Part shown: in pieces, positions 59,329 through 64,000 of the stretch
How positions within the stretch are numbered: the first letter of the stretch is position 1
Layout of the letters: the number at the start of each line of letters is the position of its first letter
Assembly: GCA_963824195.1 (NCBI GenBank)
Contig: CAWGOJ010000018.1
Coordinates: 62,001-126,000 of the forward strand
Origin: Bog-473 sp963824195
GTDB lineage: Bacteria > Actinomycetota > Acidimicrobiia > Acidimicrobiales > RAAP-2
DNA: 64,000 bases
Direction of reading: 5' to 3'
Notes under the pieces: model-generated
Databases searched by the model: none
Seen by the model: only the letters and a program-made list of their open reading frames with translations
Told to the model about the DNA's origin: nothing
Position numbers and translations under genes: made by a program

Positions 59329-60582
59329 GTGCCAGGTGCCAAGGCCGTGACCCGGTTCCCCGATGGCTTCCTCTGGGGGGCCGCGACGGCCGGTCACCAA
59401 GTGGAGGGCGGGAATATCAACGCCGACCTCTGGCCGCTCGAATGGGTGGAGAATTCGACGTTCAACGAGCCCTCGGGTGACGCGTGCGACCATTACCACC
59501 GCTACCCCGAGGACATCACCATGCTGGCCGAGCTGGGTCTCACCGCCTACCGGTTCTCCCTCGAATGGTCGCGTATCGAACCGGAGCCGGGCTACTTCTC
59601 CCGCGCCGCCCTGGACCACTACCGCCGGATGATCGAGTCCTGCCTCACCTGCGGGGTGACGCCGGTCGTGAGCTACAACCACTTCACGCTTCCCCGCTGG
59701 CTGGCCGGCGAAGGCGGATGGGCCGCCGCCAGCTCGCCGGAGCGCTTCGGCCGCTACGCCGCCCGGGTGACCGAGCACCTCGGCGACCTCCTCTCCTGGG
59801 TCTGCACGCTCAACGAGCCGAACCTGATGGCGATGATGGCGATCACGGGTGTCCTGGCGATGGGGGAAGGTGAGCGGAGGTCGGCACCCGAGCGGTCAGA
59901 GGTGCCGTCGGCGGGCATCGGGGGCTTCGACCCGGCCCGCTACCGCATGGGCCTCATCGCCGCCGACGTGGAACGGATGGCGGCTGTCCACCGATCGGGA
60001 AGGGAAGCGATCAAGTCCGTTGCCCCGGACGCCAAGGTGGGGTGGACGCTGGCGCTGATCGACCTCCAGCCGGCACCCGGAGGGGACCACCGCTGGCAGC
60101 AAGCTCGTGAACGGGGCCAGAAGGACTGGCTGGCGGTATCGAAGGAGGACGATTTCGTCGGAGTCCAGACCTACTCGCGCTCGCTGGTCGGGCCGGATGG
60201 CAGCGTCCCGCCGCCGGACGGGGCCCCGACCATGCAGACACGCTGGGAGGTCTACCCCGAGGCGCTCGGACACTCCGTCCGCTTCGCCGCCGAACAGGCG
60301 GGGGTCCCCGTGCTGGTCACCGAGAACGGCATGGCCACCGGCGACGACGAAGCCCGCATCGCCTATACGCGGGCCGCGCTCGAGGGTCTGGCCCAGTGCA
60401 TCGACGACGGTGTCGACGTACGCGGCTACCTGCACTGGACCCTCCTCGACAACTTCGAATGGAACGCCGGCTATGCGATCACCTTCGGGCTCGTCTCCGT
60501 GGACAGGGAGACGTTTGCCCGGACGGTCAAGCCCTCGGGCCGGTGGCTGGGGCAGGTGGCGATCGCCAATGGCTTCGATTGA
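59329..60582 (+). CDS. GH1 beta-glucosidase family glycosidase
   Basis: A 417-aa GH1 enzyme. FPDGFLWGAATAGHQVEGG at the start, YRFSLEWSRIEPEPG, acid/base Glu in CTLNEPNLMAMM, and nucleophile Glu in VPVLVTENGMATGDD, then GYLHWTLLDNFEWNAGY. Cytosolic, so it acts on imported small glycosides. GTG 59329 is used; GTG 59347 (TRFPDG) is possible. The following amidohydrolase is convergent. Divergent from GH3 across the operator-like site. Confidence 0.92.
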   Translation: MPGAKAVTRFPDGFLWGAATAGHQVEGGNINADLWPLEWVENSTFNEPSGDACDHYHRYPEDITMLAELGLTAYRFSLEWSRIEPEPGYFSRAALDHYRRMIESCLTCGVTPVVSYNHFTLPRWLAGEGGWAAASSPERFGRYAARVTEHLGDLLSWVCTLNEPNLMAMMAITGVLAMGEGERRSAPERSEVPSAGIGGFDPARYRMGLIAADVERMAAVHRSGREAIKSVAPDAKVGWTLALIDLQPAPGGDHRWQQARERGQKDWLAVSKEDDFVGVQTYSRSLVGPDGSVPPPDGAPTMQTRWEVYPEALGHSVRFAAEQAGVPVLVTENGMATGDDEARIAYTRAALEGLAQCIDDGVDVRGYLHWTLLDNFEWNAGYAITFGLVSVDRETFARTVKPSGRWLGQVAIANGFD

Positions 60583-60616
60583 CACCCTCAGGAGGCGCTG
60601 AGCGGTCCCCCACCTT

Positions 60617-61798
60617 TCAGCGCCGGACCGTGGGTGCAGTCCCCACCTCGAAGCCGATCCGCTCGATGTCGGGTTGCAGGGGTCCCAGGTCGAAGCCGTA
60701 GACGCGCGCCGCGTTCTCGCACAGGATCTTCCGGGACACCTCGGCGGAGATGCTGGGATGACCGACGAGGTCTCCAACCTGCGCCGCGGTCTCGGGAAAG
60801 ACGGACTCGAAATGCGGGTAGTCGACACCGAACATGGCGTTGTCGCAGCCGATGGCAAAATCGGCATAGTCGGCGCTCGGCCGGGCCAGCTCCTCCATCG
60901 GGACCTGGTCGATGGTGAACGGCGAAATGCCGGCCAGGCAGTTGTCGGCAAAATAGTCACGGGCCAGACGGGTGAACGTCCTCTGACGCTGCAGCGTCTT
61001 GGCCCACCCGGTCCAGTCGTCGCCCCATTGCAGGCGACGGTCCAGTTTGCGGATGGCCGGGGCGATCCAATCGGCCTCGGTCTCCACGAAGGCCACCCGC
61101 AGGCTGGGGAAGCGTTCGAACACCCCCCCGAGGATCATCTGCCACAGGGACCGACCCGAGTAGAAGGAGTGCTCGAGAGCCAGCGACATGATGGCGGCGA
61201 AACCGGGAGGTGCGTAGGTCGGCGCACCGGACCCACCGTGCTGGCTGATCGGCAGGTCGACGTCCACGCAGGCGGCCCACACGGGGTCGAGGTCGGGGTC
61301 GAAGAAGAAGATCCCGCCGGGCAGGAGGGCCGGCATCATGATCCCGCCCAATCCGTGCTCGCGGGCCCAATAGACGTCCTGCACCGCAAGGTCGACATCG
61401 TCGAACGAGATGAGCGCCTGGCCGGCGCGGCGGCCGGGCGCCTGAGCGCAGAAGTCGGCGAGCCACCGGTTGTACGCCAGCCGGGCCTGACGGTCCAACT
61501 CGGGACCGGAGAACGCGCCGACGTCGTCGGCCGGAGCCACCTGGAAGGGCAGGCCGTTGGGGAACAACACCTCGGCGATCACGCCCTGGGTCTCCATGTC
61601 CTTCAGGCGGAGGTCGGAGTCCCACTGCGACGCGGCGTCGAGCCCGGGCTGGACGCCGCCCGGCTCTCCCCCCCTCGCCTCCTGGTCCTTGACCCAGGCG
61701 TCGAAGACCTCGAGGTGCTGCGTGTCGACGTAGTCCCGGTAGGCGCTACGTGACGCCGTCACGTGACCGTCCACCGAGATGATCGCGGTTCGTGCCAT
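60617..61798 (-). CDS. Amidohydrolase family 2 (ACMSD-like metal-dependent hydrolase)
   Basis: A 393-aa TIM-barrel hydrolase with ISVDGHVTASRSAYRDYVD at the start, GRRAGQALISFDDVDLAVQ, GGVFERFPSLRVAFVETEADW, and FGVDYPHFESVFP toward the end, followed by KILCENAARVYGFD. Same broad family as 780-2162 but only distantly similar. Substrate unknown. ATG 61798 gives the conserved N-terminus; the frame from 61861 would overlap the neighbouring gene. It lies downstream of the GH78 gene by about 55 bases and may be co-transcribed. Confidence 0.85.
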   Translation of the reverse strand: MARTAIISVDGHVTASRSAYRDYVDTQHLEVFDAWVKDQEARGGEPGGVQPGLDAASQWDSDLRLKDMETQGVIAEVLFPNGLPFQVAPADDVGAFSGPELDRQARLAYNRWLADFCAQAPGRRAGQALISFDDVDLAVQDVYWAREHGLGGIMMPALLPGGIFFFDPDLDPVWAACVDVDLPISQHGGSGAPTYAPPGFAAIMSLALEHSFYSGRSLWQMILGGVFERFPSLRVAFVETEADWIAPAIRKLDRRLQWGDDWTGWAKTLQRQRTFTRLARDYFADNCLAGISPFTIDQVPMEELARPSADYADFAIGCDNAMFGVDYPHFESVFPETAAQVGDLVGHPSISAEVSRKILCENAARVYGFDLGPLQPDIERIGFEVGTAPTVRR

Positions 61799-61853
61799 GG
61801 TCCCCCACTTCCCTTGTTCTCGTTCGGAGTCCGAGGACGGCCCCGGGCTCATG

Positions 61854-64000
61854 CTATCCATTGGTCTTGCGTCCGCTCCCGTGGCCCGCCTCGGTATCCA
61901 TCCACGCCGCGGCCATGGAGTCCGAGACCGCGTAGGTCCAGCGGTGGGTGCCGGCCAACACCGTGAGATCTCGGTCTTCGCATCCAGGTCGGATCACGAT
62001 CGCCGACGTGTTCGGTGGAACCTCGACCTCCATCGTCATGCGCTGGTTCTCCAGGGACCAACGGCAGGCCGCTCGGCCGTAGGGCGTACGCAACGAACAC
62101 GAGGCCGAGCTCACCCCGCGCCCCGGGACCGGGCTGAACCGGAGCTTCCGGTAGCCGGGCTCCTCGGCGCGGACACCACCGATCGTCTGGTGCATCCAAT
62201 CGGCAACACCGCCGAGGGCGTAATGATTGAACGACGTCATTTCGCCGGGGTTGAGCGAACCGTCGGGCAACATGGCGTCCCAGCGCTCCCACACCGTCGT
62301 CGCTCCCATGGTGACCGGATAGAGCCAAGACGGACACGCCGTCTCGGTCAGCAGCCGGTACGCAGTCTTGGTGTCCCCGACGGTGGAGAGCGCAGGGAGG
62401 ACGAGGGGCGTACCGACGAAGCCGGTGGAGATCGTGTACCCCCGAGCAGCGGACAAAGAGGCCATGCGCGCTCCCGCTCTCGCCCGATGGACCGGATCCT
62501 CGTACAGGTCGAACATGACCGCCAACGCATACGCCGTCACAGAATCCGAGCTGATGAGGCCGGACGCGGTGACGAATTCCCTGCGGAACGCGGCGCGGAT
62601 GTCGCCCGCGAGCTGCTCGTACTCTTCGGCCAGCTCCGCCCGGCCGAGGACCCGCGCCGCCCGACCGACGAGTTGCGCCGATCGAGCGAAGTAGGCCGTC
62701 GCGATCAGGACGGCGTCGGTCTTGGCCCGCCACGGTTGATCCGGCGGCGCGTCGGGGTCGAGCCAGTCCCCCAACTGGAACTCTTCGGGCCACAGCAACG
62801 CGTCCCCCGTCTTCGCCCGCACGAACTCGACCCAGGCCCGCATGGAATCGAGCTGACGCGCCATCAGTCCCTCGTCGCCGAAGCGCTCGTACATCGTCCA
62901 CGGGACAATGGTTGCGGCATCGCCCCACGCCGCAGCGGCGAACGTGCCCATGGGGAACATGCCCGGGGGTCCGGCCGGCACGACCAGCGGAACTCGTCCA
63001 TCGTCGAACTGCTCCACCCTCAAGTCCTCCAGCCATTCGGCGACGAAACCCGACACATCGAACAAGAACGCTGCGGTCGGGGCAAAGACCTGCAGATCGC
63101 CCGTCCAACCCAGTCGCTCGTCACGCTGAGGGCAATCCGTCGGGACATCGACGAAATTGCCGCGCAACCCCCACACGGCATTCTCGTGTAGTCGGTTGAG
63201 CAGATCGTGGGAGCACGAGAAGGCCCCGGTGGCCTCGAAGTCGGAGTGGATCACAATCGCCGTGAACACGGCGGGATCGACACGGTCAGCGGGCCAACCG
63301 TCCACCTGCACATAGCGAAACCCGTGGAACGTGAAGGTGGGCTCCCATGTCTCTTCCCCCCCGCCGCGCAGGACGTATTCATCGACGGCCCTGGCGTTGC
63401 GCAGCGGACGTGTACCGAGCTCGCCGTTGTCCAATACCTCTGCGTGCCGCAGCGTGACCGTCGACCCACGCGCACCCGTCACGCGGAACCTGACCCGACC
63501 TACGAGATTCTGCCCAAAGTCCAAGACGGTATGGCCCGACGGCGTGATGATCACCTCGTCGACGGGAATCTCCCGGATGCGCCGAACCGGTGGAGCGATG
63601 GATGCGACGAGCTCGCCGACGACGGGGCTGAAGACCTCCGTCGGGCCCCAGGCGGAATCGTCGTAGCCCGAGCTGGACCAGCCGCCGAGCTCGATCCGGG
63701 CATCGTAGGACTCGCCATTGTAGAGATCGGCATTCACGATCGGACCGGTCGACGACAACCACGCCGGGTCGGTTCCAAACGTCTCCTCGGTGCCATCGGA
63801 GTAGGTGACCTCAAGTTGGGCCAGGAGTCCGAGCCGATCGCCGTAGACGTCCCGCTTCATCTCCCACGTGAGGAAACCTCGCCACCATCCGTCGGCGACC
63901 ACCGCACCGACGGCGTTCGCACCGAGGCGCAGGAGGCCGGTGATGTCGTGCGTCTCATACCGGAGCCGATCGGCATAGGCAGACCAGCCCGGAGCCAGCA
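61854..64000 (-). CDS. Alpha-L-rhamnosidase (GH78), N-terminus off the window
   Basis: About 715 codons are visible, open to the window edge. N-terminal carbohydrate domain (TFTFHGFRYVQVDGWP, AVVADGWWRGFLTWE), then the (alpha/alpha)6 barrel with NFVDVPTDCPQRDERLGW (the catalytic-acid region, conserved Asp and Glu), AWGDAATIVPWTMYERFG, STGFVGTPLVLPAL and GEMTSFNHYALGGVADWM. The C-terminal beta domain ends GSGRKTNG. It removes rhamnose from plant glycosides. No view of a signal peptide. Confidence 0.93.
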   Translation of the reverse strand, partial: LAPGWSAYADRLRYETHDITGLLRLGANAVGAVVADGWWRGFLTWEMKRDVYGDRLGLLAQLEVTYSDGTEETFGTDPAWLSSTGPIVNADLYNGESYDARIELGGWSSSGYDDSAWGPTEVFSPVVGELVASIAPPVRRIREIPVDEVIITPSGHTVLDFGQNLVGRVRFRVTGARGSTVTLRHAEVLDNGELGTRPLRNARAVDEYVLRGGGEETWEPTFTFHGFRYVQVDGWPADRVDPAVFTAIVIHSDFEATGAFSCSHDLLNRLHENAVWGLRGNFVDVPTDCPQRDERLGWTGDLQVFAPTAAFLFDVSGFVAEWLEDLRVEQFDDGRVPLVVPAGPPGMFPMGTFAAAAWGDAATIVPWTMYERFGDEGLMARQLDSMRAWVEFVRAKTGDALLWPEEFQLGDWLDPDAPPDQPWRAKTDAVLIATAYFARSAQLVGRAARVLGRAELAEEYEQLAGDIRAAFRREFVTASGLISSDSVTAYALAVMFDLYEDPVHRARAGARMASLSAARGYTISTGFVGTPLVLPALSTVGDTKTAYRLLTETACPSWLYPVTMGATTVWERWDAMLPDGSLNPGEMTSFNHYALGGVADWMHQTIGGVRAEEPGYRKLRFSPVPGRGVSSASCSLRTPYGRAACRWSLENQRMTMEVEVPPNTSAIVIRPGCEDRDLTVLAGTHRWTYAVSDSMAAAWMDTEAGHGSGRKTNG

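Noticed and set aside
61861..63108. Long minus-strand frame of 419 codons overlapping the rhamnosidase gene
   Set aside because: Arg/Gly-rich shadow of the GH78 gene with no family features.
1..64000. CRISPR arrays, IS elements, integrase genes or attachment sites
   Set aside because: No regularly spaced repeats, transposase or integrase motifs, or flanking terminal repeats were seen.

Overview
This is GC-rich DNA from an actinobacterium. The evidence is a mycothiol-dependent formaldehyde dehydrogenase, an F420-type luciferase-like oxidoreductase, a DUF222/13E12 protein, DprE1/DprE2/UbiA cell-wall enzymes, many GTG starts and several promoters that sit directly on the start codon (leaderless genes). 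A deep-branching group such as Acidimicrobiia is plausible, but that is inference. There are no rRNA or tRNA genes, IS elements or CRISPR arrays that I can support.

Region 1 (1-18,000) is mixed housekeeping and accessory metabolism: a DUF222 fragment, an amidohydrolase, small membrane proteins, a decayed secreted-repeat gene, a luciferase-like oxidoreductase, a glyoxalase-fold protein, a divergent GntR / SecD-head-domain pair sharing one perfect operator, mscR with a gamma-glutamyltransferase, an MFS exporter (frameshifted) followed by a fused electron-transfer flavoprotein, a GGDEF-EAL protein (frameshifted) and a DedA protein.

Region 2 (18,100-28,925) is the most unusual part. Two-component genes, preceded by a nine-codon leader peptide, stand before a run of nine genes (from a small membrane protein to dprE2) in which every stop overlaps the next start: a small Thr/Ser/Pro-tailed membrane protein, an ApbE flavin transferase, a ferric-reductase-like b-type membrane protein, a NuoF-like flavoprotein, a ferredoxin, a phosphodiester-glycosidase-like protein, then UbiA (decaprenyl-phosphate phosphoribosyltransferase), DprE1 and DprE2. 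An extracytoplasmic electron-transfer module is thus joined to decaprenyl-phosphoryl-arabinose synthesis. A second small membrane protein with a similar C-terminal tail is divergent from the two-component genes.

Region 3 (28,976-39,420) holds two small unknown genes, a PAS-GGDEF-EAL protein, a Baeyer-Villiger monooxygenase fused to an esterase, msrB-msrA, an NhaA-DsbA fusion, a siderophore-interacting-type flavoprotein and a cysteine-less DksA/TraR-like protein.

Region 4 (39,421-64,000) is a glycoside and uronate catabolic island: glucuronate isomerase, beta-glucuronidase, a mannitol-dehydrogenase-family uronate reductase coupled to a LarA-family protein (proposed mannonate/gluconate epimerase), a Gfo/Idh oxidoreductase, xylA-xylB, a GHMP kinase / IMPase-fold / GalT trio, GH3, GH2, GH1 and GH78 glycosidases and two LacI repressors with recognisable palindromic operators. 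It contains no transporter gene, so uptake must be encoded elsewhere.

At least four genes are broken by what look like single-base indels. This could be real decay, but so many in otherwise intact genes also suggests residual assembly error.
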